Of a DNA stretch of 64,000 bases, positions 8,401 to 16,926 are shown in pieces. The position numbers and the translations under genes are program-made. The DNA lies in assembly GCF_042675705.1 (NCBI RefSeq), contig NZ_JBHTJJ010000001.1. One strand, given 5' to 3'. The stretch's first letter is position 1. Every line of letters starts with the position of its first letter. Under the pieces are notes generated by a model. The model did not search any database. It was not told where the DNA came from and worked only from the letters and a program-made list of their open reading frames with translations. Origin of the DNA: Ruegeria arenilitoris (GTDB lineage: Bacteria > Pseudomonadota > Alphaproteobacteria > Rhodobacterales > Rhodobacteraceae).

Positions 8401-9603
8401 ATGCGGGCGGCACAAACTCCACCCTCTTTGGTGACCCTTGTCCTAGCGACCGGTCTGTCCGTGCTGTCGCTGAACATGTTCCTTCCGTCCCTTGCGAACA
8501 TGGCGGTCGATTTTCGGGCGGATTATGCGCTGGTGAACCTGTCAATCGCGGCCTATTTGGCCGTGTCCGCCGTACTGCAACTGATCCTTGGGCCAATGTC
8601 CGACCGGTTCGGGCGCAGGCCGGTTCTTTTGACCTGCATGACGGTTTTTGTGGCCGCGTCACTGGGCTGTGTTCTGGCCGAGTCGATCTGGACCTTTCTG
8701 GGGTTCCGTCTGATGCAGGCCGCCGTGGTTGGGGGCTCGGTGCTGTCTGCCGCGTCGATCCGCGACCAGTTTCCGCCCAACGAGGCCGCAAGCAAGCTGG
8801 GATATGTCGCCATGGCAATGGCTTTGGCGCCGATGCTGGGTCCGATGCTGGGCGGCACTTTGGACATGATGTTCGGGTGGCGGGCCGGGTTCGTCTTTTA
8901 TACGGTTGCTGGGGCGGCGCTGCTGACGCTGCTCTGGGCGGATATGGGCGAGACCAACCACAACCGGTCCGCCACTTTCGGCGCGCAGATGCGCGAATAC
9001 CCGCACCTGTTCCGTGCCCGGCGGTTCTGGGGCTACGCGTTGTGCGCGGCATTCTCGATCGGGGGGTTCTACAGTTTCATCACCGGAGCGCCCCTGGTGG
9101 CCGCCGCCTGGTTCGATCTGAGCCCCGCGAAGCTGGGCCTGGGGATCGGCATCATCACCGGAGGTTTCATGGTCGGCAATTTCGTGACGGGTCGGATCGC
9201 CGCGCGTACTCGGCTGACGACGATGATTCTGGCCGGACGCATCATCGCCTCAGTCGGGCCGTTCTGCGGGCTGCTGCTGTTCTTAGGGGGAATGGGGTCG
9301 GTCTGGGTGTTCTTCGGATCAGCAATCTTTGTTGGTTTTGGAAACGGTTTGACGAACGCCAACGCGTCTGCAGGGGTCATGTCGGTTCGCCCCCAGCTGG
9401 CCGGCAGCGCGGCGGGCCTTTCCGGGGCTCTGATCGTCGCGCTCGGTGCGGTCATTACTTCGATCACCGGAGCTGCGGTCAGCCCTGAAAACGGGCCGTA
9501 TCTGGTGCTGTCGATGATGGCAGGCAGTAGCTTTCTGGGCCTTTTGGCCGTTCTGTATGTCCGTTGGGTGGATGCACGGGACCCGCTTCCCGACGCAATC
9601 TGA
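8401..9603 (+). CDS. Bcr/CflA-type MFS drug-efflux carrier
   Basis: A carrier of 400 residues with twelve hydrophobic helices. GPMSDRFGRRPVLL after helix 2 is a canonical MFS motif A, and AMALAPMLGPMLGG at helix 5 is the motif C (antiporter) signature typical of 12-helix drug exporters of the Bcr/CflA group. The N-terminus SVLSLNMFLPSLANMA is also typical of that group. The likely start is ATG at 8401; an upstream in-frame ATG at 8353 would add 16 hydrophilic residues without a ribosome site. The gene is divergent from the ABC-F gene and 119 bp upstream of ndk. Substrate is unknown. Confidence 0.87.
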   Translation: MRAAQTPPSLVTLVLATGLSVLSLNMFLPSLANMAVDFRADYALVNLSIAAYLAVSAVLQLILGPMSDRFGRRPVLLTCMTVFVAASLGCVLAESIWTFLGFRLMQAAVVGGSVLSAASIRDQFPPNEAASKLGYVAMAMALAPMLGPMLGGTLDMMFGWRAGFVFYTVAGAALLTLLWADMGETNHNRSATFGAQMREYPHLFRARRFWGYALCAAFSIGGFYSFITGAPLVAAAWFDLSPAKLGLGIGIITGGFMVGNFVTGRIAARTRLTTMILAGRIIASVGPFCGLLLFLGGMGSVWVFFGSAIFVGFGNGLTNANASAGVMSVRPQLAGSAAGLSGALIVALGAVITSITGAAVSPENGPYLVLSMMAGSSFLGLLAVLYVRWVDARDPLPDAI

Positions 9604-9722
9604 CGCCCAAAGGCGAGATCGCGCCATCATTCCACTTTTCACGGGCGAAATACCGTGTTAGGCGGCGCGCGATGAATTTCGCGCGGCCCAGCCCGCGCCG
9701 TCAGACCAAGGAGAGGCCCGAT

Positions 9723-10145
9723 ATGGCACTGGAACGCACTTTTTCGATCATCAAGCCCGATGCAACCCGCCGCAACCTGACCGGCAAGATCAACGCTAAG
9801 TTCGAGGAAGCCGGCCTGCGCATCGTCGCGCAGAAGCGCATCCACATGACCAAGGAACAGGCCGGCAAGTTCTACGAAGTTCATGCCGAGCGTCCGTTCT
9901 ATGACGAACTGTGCGAGTTCATGTCGTCGGCACCGGTTGTCGTTCAGGTTTTGGAAGGCGAAAACGCCATCGCCAAGAACCGCGAAGTCATGGGCGCAAC
10001 CAACCCCGCCGATGCGGCACCGGGCACCATCCGCGCCGAGTTCGCTGAGTCGGTCGGTGAGAACTCGGTTCACGGCTCGGATGCGCCGGAAACCGCAGCG
10101 GTTGAGATCGCATATTTCTTCTCGGGCATCGAACTGGTCGGCTAA
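9723..10145 (+). CDS. ndk: Nucleoside diphosphate kinase
   Basis: Transfers the gamma phosphate from ATP to nucleoside diphosphates through a phosphohistidine. The 140-residue protein has the standard length. The catalytic motif is ENSVHGSDAPETAAVEIAYFF, with the active-site His in NSVHGSD near residue 117, and FSIIKPDATRRNL is at the N-terminus. The start at 9723 follows AAGGAGAGG with 7 nt spacing. A strong intrinsic terminator begins 27 nt after the stop, so ndk is the end of its transcription unit. Confidence 0.98.
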   Translation: MALERTFSIIKPDATRRNLTGKINAKFEEAGLRIVAQKRIHMTKEQAGKFYEVHAERPFYDELCEFMSSAPVVVQVLEGENAIAKNREVMGATNPADAAPGTIRAEFAESVGENSVHGSDAPETAAVEIAYFFSGIELVG

Positions 10146-10172
10146 GCCGCACCACGATACCTGTCGAGATTG

Positions 10173-10200
10173 CCGCGTCCGATTTCGGGCGCGGTTTTTT
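10173..10200 (+). terminator. Rho-independent terminator of ndk
   Basis: A nine-pair stem CCGCGTCCG / CGGGCGCGG (one G-U pair) with a four-base loop, followed by six T residues. It ends five bases before the stop codon of the convergent TfoX-like gene. Confidence 0.9.
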
Positions 10201-10205
10201 GTTGG

Positions 10206-10553
10206 TCAGACGGATTTCAGATCGTCGGGGCCGACACGTACACCGATGGCATCCAGATCCGCGATGATCCGGGACGCCGGAGCCCGGTTTGTTGACGATT
10301 TCAAAGCATCGAACCTTGCGCGCAGGGCTTTCTTTTCTTCGCCCTTGCAATCGTTCCAGGGGCGGCCCTGCAAGCCCATGACCAAAACGTAATAGCCGAT
10401 GAAATGGGGCCGGGTTCCGGCCTGTATCAGCCGGGCATAAGCCGCATCGGCACCAAGCTCGCGCAACTCTTCGGCCGAGTGGATGCCCGCGCGGGCACAG
10501 GCCTGTTCGAAAGCAGGTCCAAGGTTGCGGATGGAAGATACAGGTTCGGGCAT
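10206..10553 (-). CDS. TfoX/Sxy C-terminal-domain protein
   Basis: A 115-residue protein matching the C-terminal domain of TfoX/Sxy. The match begins VSSIRNLGPAFEQACARAGI (helix-hairpin-helix-like) followed by AEELRELGADAAYARLI and GYYVLVMGLQGRPWNDC. Full TfoX also has an N-terminal domain linked to competence regulation, which is missing here. Free-standing C-terminal domains are common in Rhodobacteraceae, and their role is unknown. The gene converges on ndk and diverges from the P450 gene. Confidence 0.82.
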   Translation of the reverse strand: MPEPVSSIRNLGPAFEQACARAGIHSAEELRELGADAAYARLIQAGTRPHFIGYYVLVMGLQGRPWNDCKGEEKKALRARFDALKSSTNRAPASRIIADLDAIGVRVGPDDLKSV

Positions 10554-10650
10554 GTTTCTTTCTTAGCTTTGACGGGGCGTGCTGTCACTGCCCGCCGGAA
10601 CGTTGTGCGACGAATTCCGTTGCGCTAGGAATTGAGCGACGGGTCCGTGC

Positions 10651-10659
10651 AGGAGGGGG
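10651..10659 (+). promoter_or_regulatory. Ribosome binding site fixing a TTG start
   Basis: AGGAGGGGG lies six bases before TTG at 10666. It is one of the strongest Shine-Dalgarno sequences in the window. No ATG or GTG is suitably placed nearby, so the cytochrome P450 starts at this TTG. Confidence 0.75.
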
Positions 10660-10665
10660 AAGAAA

Positions 10666-11874
10666 TTGACAAGCGACATCAGTAATCTGGACCTGATGAA
10701 CCCGCCTGAGGGCTTCATCGACAATCCCTTCCCGTTTTATGATGCGCTGCTGTCTTCGGCGCCGGTTCTGGCGCAGCCCGATGGCTCGGTTCTATTGTCG
10801 CGGCATGCTGATCTGGACCGGATCTATCGGGACACGACCCTGTATTCGTCCGACAAAAAGGCCGTGTTCGGACCAAAGTTCGGTCCGGGATCACCATTGT
10901 TCGAGCATCACACCACCTCGCTGGTGTTCTCGGATCCGCCGTTGCACACGCGGGTTCGCAAAATCATGACTTCGGCCCTGACCCCGCGCGCCATCGCCCG
11001 GATGGAGCCCGGTTTGATCCAGACCGTCGATCTCTTGCTGGATCGCCTGGAAGTCAAGCGGCAAGTGGATCTGATCGAAGACTATGCCGCCACCATCCCG
11101 ATCCAGATCATCGGAAACCTTCTGGACGTACCGGTGGACGAGCGCGAACCGCTGCGCGACTGGTCCCTGGCGATTCTTGGGGCGCTCGAACCGGCATTGA
11201 CCGCCAAGCAACTCGAAGACGGCCATGCGGCCGTTCGGGACTTCAAGGAGTATCTGGCCGATCTGGTGGCTCGGCGCAGGGCCGCGCCCGGCGACCCCGA
11301 AACCGACGTCCTGACGCGGTTGATCCGCGGTGAAGGGGCCGACGAAAAGCTGAGTGAAATAGAATTGCTTCAGAACTGCATCTTCATTCTGAATGCGGGT
11401 CATGAAACCACGACGAACCTGATCGGAAACGGGTTGGCCCTGCTGCATGACCACCCGGAGCAGCGTCAGCGGCTTATGGATGATCCAAGCCTGATCAATA
11501 CGGCGGTCGAAGAGGTTTTGCGGTTTCGTTCACCCAACCAGTTCGGCAACCGGGAAACGACGGCTGACGTCGTGATTGATGGGCGTTCGATTGCCAAGGG
11601 CACCAACCTTCATCTGTGTATCGGCGCTGCAAACAGGGATCCGGCCGTGTTCCCAGACCCGGGCCGGTTCGACATTTCGCGCAAACCGAACCGTCACCTT
11701 GCCTTTGCCGGCGGGCCGCATGTCTGCGCAGGCCTTACACTTGCGCGCCTTGAAGGGCGGGTCGCCCTGTCGCGGTTCGTGACAAGGTTCCCAGATTTCC
11801 AACTGTCCTATGAACGCGTCAGAGGCGGACGTATGCGGTTCCGCGGATACGCTTCCTTGCCTGCGAACCTTTGA
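10666..11874 (+). CDS. Cytochrome P450 (soluble, class I type)
   Basis: A 402-residue haem monooxygenase of the soluble bacterial type. The I-helix oxygen-activation motif is NAGHETTTN near residue 245. The K-helix ExxR is in EEVLRF, and the haem loop is FAGGPHVCAG with the thiolate Cys at residue 354. The NRET segment and PFPFYDALL near the N-terminus fit CYP families of actinobacterial/proteobacterial type. No ferredoxin, ferredoxin reductase or substrate-pathway gene is adjacent, so electron donors must come from elsewhere. It is a single-gene unit: divergent from the TfoX-like gene, convergent with the sensor kinase. Substrate cannot be inferred. The TTG start is set by the strong ribosome site. 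Confidence 0.93.
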   Translation: MTSDISNLDLMNPPEGFIDNPFPFYDALLSSAPVLAQPDGSVLLSRHADLDRIYRDTTLYSSDKKAVFGPKFGPGSPLFEHHTTSLVFSDPPLHTRVRKIMTSALTPRAIARMEPGLIQTVDLLLDRLEVKRQVDLIEDYAATIPIQIIGNLLDVPVDEREPLRDWSLAILGALEPALTAKQLEDGHAAVRDFKEYLADLVARRRAAPGDPETDVLTRLIRGEGADEKLSEIELLQNCIFILNAGHETTTNLIGNGLALLHDHPEQRQRLMDDPSLINTAVEEVLRFRSPNQFGNRETTADVVIDGRSIAKGTNLHLCIGAANRDPAVFPDPGRFDISRKPNRHLAFAGGPHVCAGLTLARLEGRVALSRFVTRFPDFQLSYERVRGGRMRFRGYASLPANL

Positions 11875-11898
11875 TCGGCAAAAACGTGGGGCGTTAAC

Positions 11899-13269
11899 CT
11901 AAGGTTTTTGCGCCAGCTTCAGAACTGCTTTCAATCCGGGATCCGCATTCTGGGCACTGAAGCCCCCGCCATGCATGCGGGTGATGGCCGCCACCAAAGC
12001 CAGTCCGAGGCCTGAGTTTCGGTCAGAACGCGCGGGATCAAGCGTGACGAAGGGCAGTTGAAGCTGCGATAGCATCTCGACCGGCACGCCCGGGCCGCGA
12101 TCGCGGACACTCAGCAGGGCAAACGGGCCGTCTTCGCGCAGTTCGATGGAAATTGCAGTTCCTTCAGGGGCATAGCGCATGGCGTTTTCCAGAAGGTTCG
12201 ACAGGGCCTGCGACAGCAAAGGGCGGTGCCCCATGATCGGAGCCGCCCGACCCGTGACCTCGAGGCGCACATCCTTGTCGGCCGCGACCGGTTCGTACAA
12301 CTCCACGGCATCGTTGACCAAGCGTTCAAGGTCCACAGGTTCAAACTGTTCCCGCCCCAATCCGGCCTCGGCGCGTGAGATCTCTGTCAGCTGCCCGAGA
12401 ACTCGCAACACGTGATCGATTTCGGCCGTTGCCCGGGCGATGTCGACCTCACGATCCAAGTCGCTTTTGCCCGGCTCGGCCAAGGCGACCACCCGCTGCT
12501 TCAACCGGGATAGAGGTGACCGCAGATCATGCGCGATCGAGTTCGACGTGGTGCGCAAGTTGCTGACCAACTCTTCGATCCGGTCCAGCATGTTGTTCAA
12601 TGTGCCTGCCATCTGGTCGAACTCGTCGCCGGTACCACGCTGTGGCATTCGTTGGGACAGGTCGCCGGACACGATGGTTTCTGCGGTGTCGGCGATATCC
12701 TTCAGCCGCGAAAACACCAGACGGGTCAAAAGCCAACCGGTCAGAATGCTCAGCGCAAGGGCCGCGCCCAGGGCCAGCGCCACCGAATGAAACAGCACCC
12801 GGTCGAACTGCTGACGGGCGAGGGCGTCGCGGCCAACCAACAGCCTTTCACCGCCGGGCAGCAGGATTGATGCGGCGGAGATCGGGACCAGCTGATCCGT
12901 CTCGGTTCTGCGCAGCTCCAGATCCACCCACCCACTGCCAGCGGCGATGCCTTCGGGCCATCGCTTGAGGTTGCCGGCCAAGGTTTTTCCCGAGCGGTCA
13001 GCCAACAGATAAAGTGCATCACGCTCGGACGCGGTCGGAAGCCGGCGTTCGATGGCCACCATCAGGCCGACAAGCCCGAGGCGTTCGTACTCATCCGCCA
13101 GCCCGGTCAGTTCGGCGGACACGACAGATCGGGTTTCGCCTTCGATCGTGCGGTTGGCGGTGATATAGACCAGCAACAATACGGCGGCGGTCAGCAATGT
13201 GCTGAGCACCATGCTCGCCAGCACCAGCCGCGTCCTGGAGTCCTTGAACGACAAGGGCGACTTAACCAT
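11899..13269 (-). CDS. Sensor histidine kinase with HAMP domain
   Basis: A 456-residue inner-membrane kinase. Transmembrane helices at about residues 15-37 and 161-185 bracket a periplasmic sensor of roughly 120 residues. A HAMP domain follows (RLVFSRLKDIADTAETIVSGDL). The phospho-accepting His is H247 in SIAHDLRSPLSRLK. The ATP-binding domain shows N box NLLENAMRYAPEG, G1 VRDRGPGVP and G2 RNSGLGLALV. The start ATG at 13269 overlaps the 3' end of the response regulator gene by 8 nt, so the pair is one operon in the order regulator-kinase. Signal and targets are unknown, though a DegP-type protease gene lies directly upstream behind its own terminator, which fits envelope-stress sensing. Confidence 0.94.
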   Translation of the reverse strand: MVKSPLSFKDSRTRLVLASMVLSTLLTAAVLLLVYITANRTIEGETRSVVSAELTGLADEYERLGLVGLMVAIERRLPTASERDALYLLADRSGKTLAGNLKRWPEGIAAGSGWVDLELRRTETDQLVPISAASILLPGGERLLVGRDALARQQFDRVLFHSVALALGAALALSILTGWLLTRLVFSRLKDIADTAETIVSGDLSQRMPQRGTGDEFDQMAGTLNNMLDRIEELVSNLRTTSNSIAHDLRSPLSRLKQRVVALAEPGKSDLDREVDIARATAEIDHVLRVLGQLTEISRAEAGLGREQFEPVDLERLVNDAVELYEPVAADKDVRLEVTGRAAPIMGHRPLLSQALSNLLENAMRYAPEGTAISIELREDGPFALLSVRDRGPGVPVEMLSQLQLPFVTLDPARSDRNSGLGLALVAAITRMHGGGFSAQNADPGLKAVLKLAQKP

Positions 13270-13942
13270 CAGAAACCATGTAACCGGCCCCGCGCACGGT
13301 TTCGATCAGCGGTGGTTCACCACCTTCGTCCAATTGCCGACGCAGTTTGGAGATATGAACGTCGACGACGTTTGTGTTCGGGTCGAAATGATAGTCCCAG
13401 ACACCTTCGAGAAGCATCGTCCTCGACACCACCCGGTTTTTCCGCCGAAGGAAGAATTCCAGAATCTGGAACTCTCTGGGCGTCAGGGTGATCTCGCGAC
13501 CGTTGCGCGTGACCTTTCGGGTCAGCAGATCCATTTCAAGGTCGCGGCATTTGAGGGTCGGGGTTTCCTCGGATTCCTGAGGTCGGCGCAACAGGGCTTC
13601 GATCCGGGCATGAAGTTCCTGAAATGAGAAGGGCTTGACCAGATAGTCGTCGGCACCCGCATGCAGCCCTTTCACCCGCTCGTCCACGGCGCTCATGGCA
13701 GTCAGCATCAGAACCGGTGTCTTGACCCCGGCGGCGCGCATTGACTTGATCAGGGCCAGACCATCCAGCCCGGGCAGCATCCTGTCCAGAACGACCGCGT
13801 CAAATCCGCCGTCGGTCGCGTGGTACAAACCTTCGCGGCCGTCTTCGGCGCATTCAACGACATAACCTTCCTCGCCAAATCCCTTGGCGATGAAGTCCCG
13901 CGTGTCTTCATCATCCTCAACGATCAACAGACGTCTGCTCAT
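13262..13942 (-). CDS. OmpR/PhoB-family response regulator
   Basis: A 226-residue transcription factor. The receiver domain has acidic pocket residues D10/D11, the phospho-acceptor D53 in VVLDRMLPG, the Thr/Lys switch in LMLTAMS and LVKPFS. The winged-helix domain has LTPREFQILEFFLRRKNRVVSR and VVDVHISKLRRQLDEG. The start at 13942 was chosen because AAAGGAA precedes it by 7 nt; an upstream ATG at 13960 would put that ribosome site inside the gene. It is cotranscribed with the kinase downstream. Confidence 0.95.
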   Translation of the reverse strand: MSRRLLIVEDDEDTRDFIAKGFGEEGYVVECAEDGREGLYHATDGGFDAVVLDRMLPGLDGLALIKSMRAAGVKTPVLMLTAMSAVDERVKGLHAGADDYLVKPFSFQELHARIEALLRRPQESEETPTLKCRDLEMDLLTRKVTRNGREITLTPREFQILEFFLRRKNRVVSRTMLLEGVWDYHFDPNTNVVDVHISKLRRQLDEGGEPPLIETVRGAGYMVSDG

Positions 13943-13987
13943 GGTCGGATTTCCTTTCACTCAGGATATAATCACGTATGGACAGGT

Positions 13988-14021
13988 AAAAAAACTGCCG
14001 GGTGCGAAATCCGCACCCGGC
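13988..14021 (-). terminator. Rho-independent terminator of the DegP-type gene
   Basis: On the minus strand a perfect ten-pair stem GCCGGGTGCG / CGCACCCGGC with a five-base loop is followed by AGTTTTTTTA. It lies between the protease stop and the response regulator start and separates the two units. Confidence 0.93.
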
Positions 14022-14062
14022 AATCCCGACAGCACGTGGACAAATCGTGTCCGTCAGGAGAT

Positions 14063-14097
14063 GCGCGCACCGGATATCCCCATCATGCGGTGCGCGC
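14063..14097. repeat. Perfect 10-bp inverted repeat after the DegP-type gene
   Basis: GCGCGCACCG (14063-14072) and CGGTGCGCGC (14088-14097) form a ten-pair hairpin with a 15-base loop. It lies 11 bp past the protease stop and 42 bp before the true terminator. There is no T run, so it is probably an mRNA 3' stabilising hairpin rather than a second terminator. Confidence 0.6.
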
Positions 14098-14107
14098 GGG
14101 ACGCAGG

Positions 14108-15544
14108 TCAGGCGATCTCGACGGCGACGAAGATCTGATTGCCGCCGCGGTTGATCAGCATCAGCGCCGGATCGGTCTTCTGGTCTTCGAGCGCGGATTT
14201 GAGCGCCTCGGGTGTTTCCACATCCTGGTTGCCCAGCTTCACGATCACGTCGCCCTGCCGCAGACCGGCCTTGGCCGCCGGGCTGTCCGGCTTGAGCGAA
14301 GTGACGACCACGCCGTGCACGTTCTCGGGAACTCCGATCTGCGCACGAGTCGCTTCGGACAGCGGTGATACGGTGACACCCAGCGTCTTGCCCGCCACCG
14401 CGTCATCGGTCGGTTCCGCGTTTGCCGCCATCTGTGCCGAATGCTGCCCGATCGTGACGTTCAGGGTCTCTTCCTTGCCATTGCGTAGGACGGTGACCTT
14501 GCTGTCGGTTCCGACGGCCGTGGTGCCAACAAGCACCGGCAGTTCACTGCTTGAGTCGACCTGTTCGCCGTTGAAGGCGATGATCACGTCGCCCTGTTGC
14601 AGCACGCCTTGAGCGGGGCTGTCCGGCAGAACCTCGGACACCAGTGCGCCGACAGTGCCATCGACACCCATCGCTGCGGCCAGCTCGGGGCTGATGTTCT
14701 GGATCGAGACACCCAGCCAACCGCGGCTGACCTGGCCATCGTCACGCAGGTCCGCAGCGATGTGCTCGACGATGTTCGAAGTCACGGCAAAACCCAGTCC
14801 GACCGAACCGCCACTGGGCGAATAGATGGCCGAGTTCACTCCAACGACTTCGCCGTCCATGTTGAACAGGGGGCCGCCCGAGTTGCCTTTGTTGATGGCT
14901 GCATCGGTCTGAATGAATTCAGCATAGGGGCCTTCCGAGATATTGCGTCCCTTGGCGGACACGATGCCGGTCGTGACGGTCGAACTCAAGCCGAACGGGT
15001 TGCCGATGGCGACCACGTCTTCGCCCACGCGGATGTCGTCGCTATCCCCCAGCGGGACCGGCTGCAGCGCCTCATCCGCGTCGATCTTGAGCAGCGCGAT
15101 ATCGGTCAGGGGATCGGTCCCCACGACTTCAGCCTCGTACGAGCGATCATCGTTCAGGCGCACGGTAATCTTGCTGGCTTTGTCGACGACGTGGTGGTTT
15201 GTGATGATATAGCCATCTTCATCCAGTACGAACCCGGACCCGAGGCCCTGACTGGGACCACGGCGCGGGGCGTCAAAGCCTTCGGGAATCCCGAAACGTT
15301 TGAAGAACTCATCAAAAGGCTGGCCTTCGAAATCAAACTCCTGGCCGCTCGCCGGCGACGGGGCCGCGTCGATCGAGGCAATGACGGTTACTACCGACGG
15401 TGAAACGGTTTCGACCAGATCCGCCAGGGCTTCGTCGGCCTGCGACGGAATGGCGGTCGCGGCCAGCAACGCCGCGCTCAGCGCGGTGGCGCCAAACAGC
15501 CCTGAGGTGCGAGGAAGAATAAGGGGGGATTTGCGGATGCTCAT
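14108..15544 (-). CDS. degP: DegP/HtrA (Do) family periplasmic serine protease
   Basis: A 478-residue periplasmic protease and chaperone. A signal peptide (residues 1-36, ending PSQA) precedes a trypsin-fold domain whose triad is H118 in TNHHVVD, D148 in LTDIALLKI and S222 in NKGNSGGP. Two PDZ domains follow, the first around RGWLGVSIQNI and the second around KTLGVTVSPL; the second ends in LKLG-type repeats typical of Do proteins. The stretch between residues 60 and 100 is the LA loop. The start at 15544 follows AAGGAGA. It is transcribed alone from a long upstream region and ends at its own terminator. A two-component system lies just downstream, suggesting but not proving regulatory linkage. 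Confidence 0.95.
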   Translation of the reverse strand: MSIRKSPLILPRTSGLFGATALSAALLAATAIPSQADEALADLVETVSPSVVTVIASIDAAPSPASGQEFDFEGQPFDEFFKRFGIPEGFDAPRRGPSQGLGSGFVLDEDGYIITNHHVVDKASKITVRLNDDRSYEAEVVGTDPLTDIALLKIDADEALQPVPLGDSDDIRVGEDVVAIGNPFGLSSTVTTGIVSAKGRNISEGPYAEFIQTDAAINKGNSGGPLFNMDGEVVGVNSAIYSPSGGSVGLGFAVTSNIVEHIAADLRDDGQVSRGWLGVSIQNISPELAAAMGVDGTVGALVSEVLPDSPAQGVLQQGDVIIAFNGEQVDSSSELPVLVGTTAVGTDSKVTVLRNGKEETLNVTIGQHSAQMAANAEPTDDAVAGKTLGVTVSPLSEATRAQIGVPENVHGVVVTSLKPDSPAAKAGLRQGDVIVKLGNQDVETPEALKSALEDQKTDPALMLINRGGNQIFVAVEIA

Positions 15545-16260
15545 GTTGACTAGGTCTCCTTGGTTCGGCGCTTGTTGATGTGCGCTTTGCAGGGAACATG
15601 AGCCGCCAGTCTTTGCGTTTTCTGACTGATCAATTAATAAATCTTAATTTTGCCACATTAGGGGCGTCTGGTAGCGCTCGCAAACTCGGGAATCGGCCGT
15701 GGAAGTCGCCGGTCGAATCGGTGGATTGTTGCCGAAATGAGGGTCAAATTCGCAAAATCATTGAATTGAATCAAATTTGTTAACAGTCCAGCGGCGGTTT
15801 TTGACCGAATTTTCAGGGACACTCACAGGTTGCGCCACCGCCTTTTCAGAAGTTGGTATTTGTCTAATAGGTATTTGCAAAAATGTCATTTTGATCGTTT
15901 GGCGCTAAATATTTCATGCTCTGGGTCGGCTATGGCAAAGCGCACGAACAACCTTGGGTAGATTTCCGCGACACGCGTTGTTGCGGAAATACCATCCCGA
16001 ATTCGGCAAAATTAACCAATTCAACCAATTTTACGTTGTTTGCAATGAACTTATCGGTGACGATGGACGTGCCCAAGTGAAAGGGGGGCCTGACGGCATC
16101 AAGGGGGTGCTTGAAGGCAGATCTCAGTCACCGGAAGCGCTGAGCGGCATGTTAACGAGGGGGTCTTGTTTCGGTTCGGCAGCACATTGGTCTGATGTCT
16201 TGACGACATCCGGGCCGCGTTTTCGGGATTGGTGAAAGTGGTAGTCCTGTTTTGGGCAAC
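15545..16260. other. Long intergenic region upstream of the DegP-type gene
   Basis: About 715 bp with no convincing gene. The stretch 15600-15930 is AT-rich compared with its neighbours. Two short open frames on the plus strand (15580-15783, 15954-16235) lack ribosome sites and family features and were not called. A possible promoter for the protease is TTGCGA (15683-15678) and TAATGT (15660-15655) at 17-nt spacing on the minus strand; match to consensus is modest. An 8-bp inverted repeat ATTTCCGC / GCGGAAAT lies at 15962-15969 and 15983-15990. The size suggests a small RNA or multiple regulator sites, but I cannot identify one. Confidence 0.4.
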
Positions 16261-16286
16261 CGGCCCGGTCGTTCTCGACCGGGCCG
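16261..16286 (-). repeat. Perfect 11-bp hairpin after the nucleotidyltransferase gene
   Basis: CGGCCCGGTCG and CGACCGGGCCG with a TTCT loop form a perfect eleven-pair stem starting 9 nt after the stop codon of the minus-strand nucleotidyltransferase. The T run expected of an intrinsic terminator is missing, so it may act as an mRNA end-protecting hairpin or as a weak terminator. Confidence 0.6.
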
Positions 16287-16294
16287 CGTTACTA

Positions 16295-16894
16295 TTAGGA
16301 TTTTTGGTTTTTGCGCCATTCGGCCCACGCTTGGGGCGTATCCAGATCCAGAATAGCGTTCTGACCCGGCAAAGGCTGCAGGTGCACCTGGTCCAGATGC
16401 GCGCGTACGATGGCTTGTGCGCCGCCATCTCCGGTCAAATGCGCCAGATCAGCAAGGAGACTTCGGTCGAAGATCACAGGATGGCCTGGAACGCCATCGG
16501 AGGACGCTCCGCGCCAGATCAGCTTGTCAGGATGTTCGGTGACCGACCGGAGGACCGCGCGCAGATCGTCTGATGTCAGCTCTGGCAGATCGGCCAGCAG
16601 GATCATCGCTGCCCGGGCTGATACCGGCACCTGTGCGACGGCTCTGCGCAAACTGGCATTCATGCCTTCATCCGCATCGGGAACAAAAACAACATCCAAG
16701 TCCATTCCGCGCAGTGCGGCGTATCGAGGGTGAGGCGCCGGCGGCAGGGCGACGATGACCGGCCCGACAGCTCCTGCGATTTCAGCCGAGCGTCGGATCA
16801 GTGGTTGACCATCGACAATTTGCATCAACTTGTCCACTCCGCCCATACGGCGAGAGCTTCCGGCGGCCAGCAAGATGACAGGGATATCCTCCAT
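16295..16894 (-). CDS. MocA/MobA-like nucleotidyltransferase
   Basis: A protein of 199 residues with a nucleotidyltransferase Rossmann fold. The nucleotide-binding signature is VILLAAGSSRRMGGVDKL at the N-terminus, followed by VFVPDADEGMNASLRRAV, MILLADLPELTSDDL and GVPGHPVIFDRSLL. The combination LAAGxSxRMG and DxPxLT with GxPGHPV is typical of molybdenum cofactor cytidylyltransferases (MocA), which make MCD for xanthine-dehydrogenase-family enzymes. No molybdoenzyme is adjacent. The start ATG at 16894 follows AAGGTGG. A GTG at 16930 overlapping the dehydrogenase stop as GTGA is a possible alternative, adding 12 residues. Either way it is in an operon with the upstream dimethylglycine dehydrogenase. 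Confidence 0.82.
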   Translation of the reverse strand: MEDIPVILLAAGSSRRMGGVDKLMQIVDGQPLIRRSAEIAGAVGPVIVALPPAPHPRYAALRGMDLDVVFVPDADEGMNASLRRAVAQVPVSARAAMILLADLPELTSDDLRAVLRSVTEHPDKLIWRGASSDGVPGHPVIFDRSLLADLAHLTGDGGAQAIVRAHLDQVHLQPLPGQNAILDLDTPQAWAEWRKNQKS

Positions 16895-16926
16895 GCCGGC
16901 CACCTTGCCGCCAACCGGAATGGCTG

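Noticed and set aside
11877..11911. Inverted repeat GGCAAAAAC / GTTTTTGC between the P450 and kinase genes
   Set aside because: It reaches into the coding end of the kinase and has a long loop; too weak to call a terminator.
15580..16235. Two short plus-strand frames in the region before the protease
   Set aside because: No ribosome site, no membrane or signal features and odd residue make-up; treated as noncoding.
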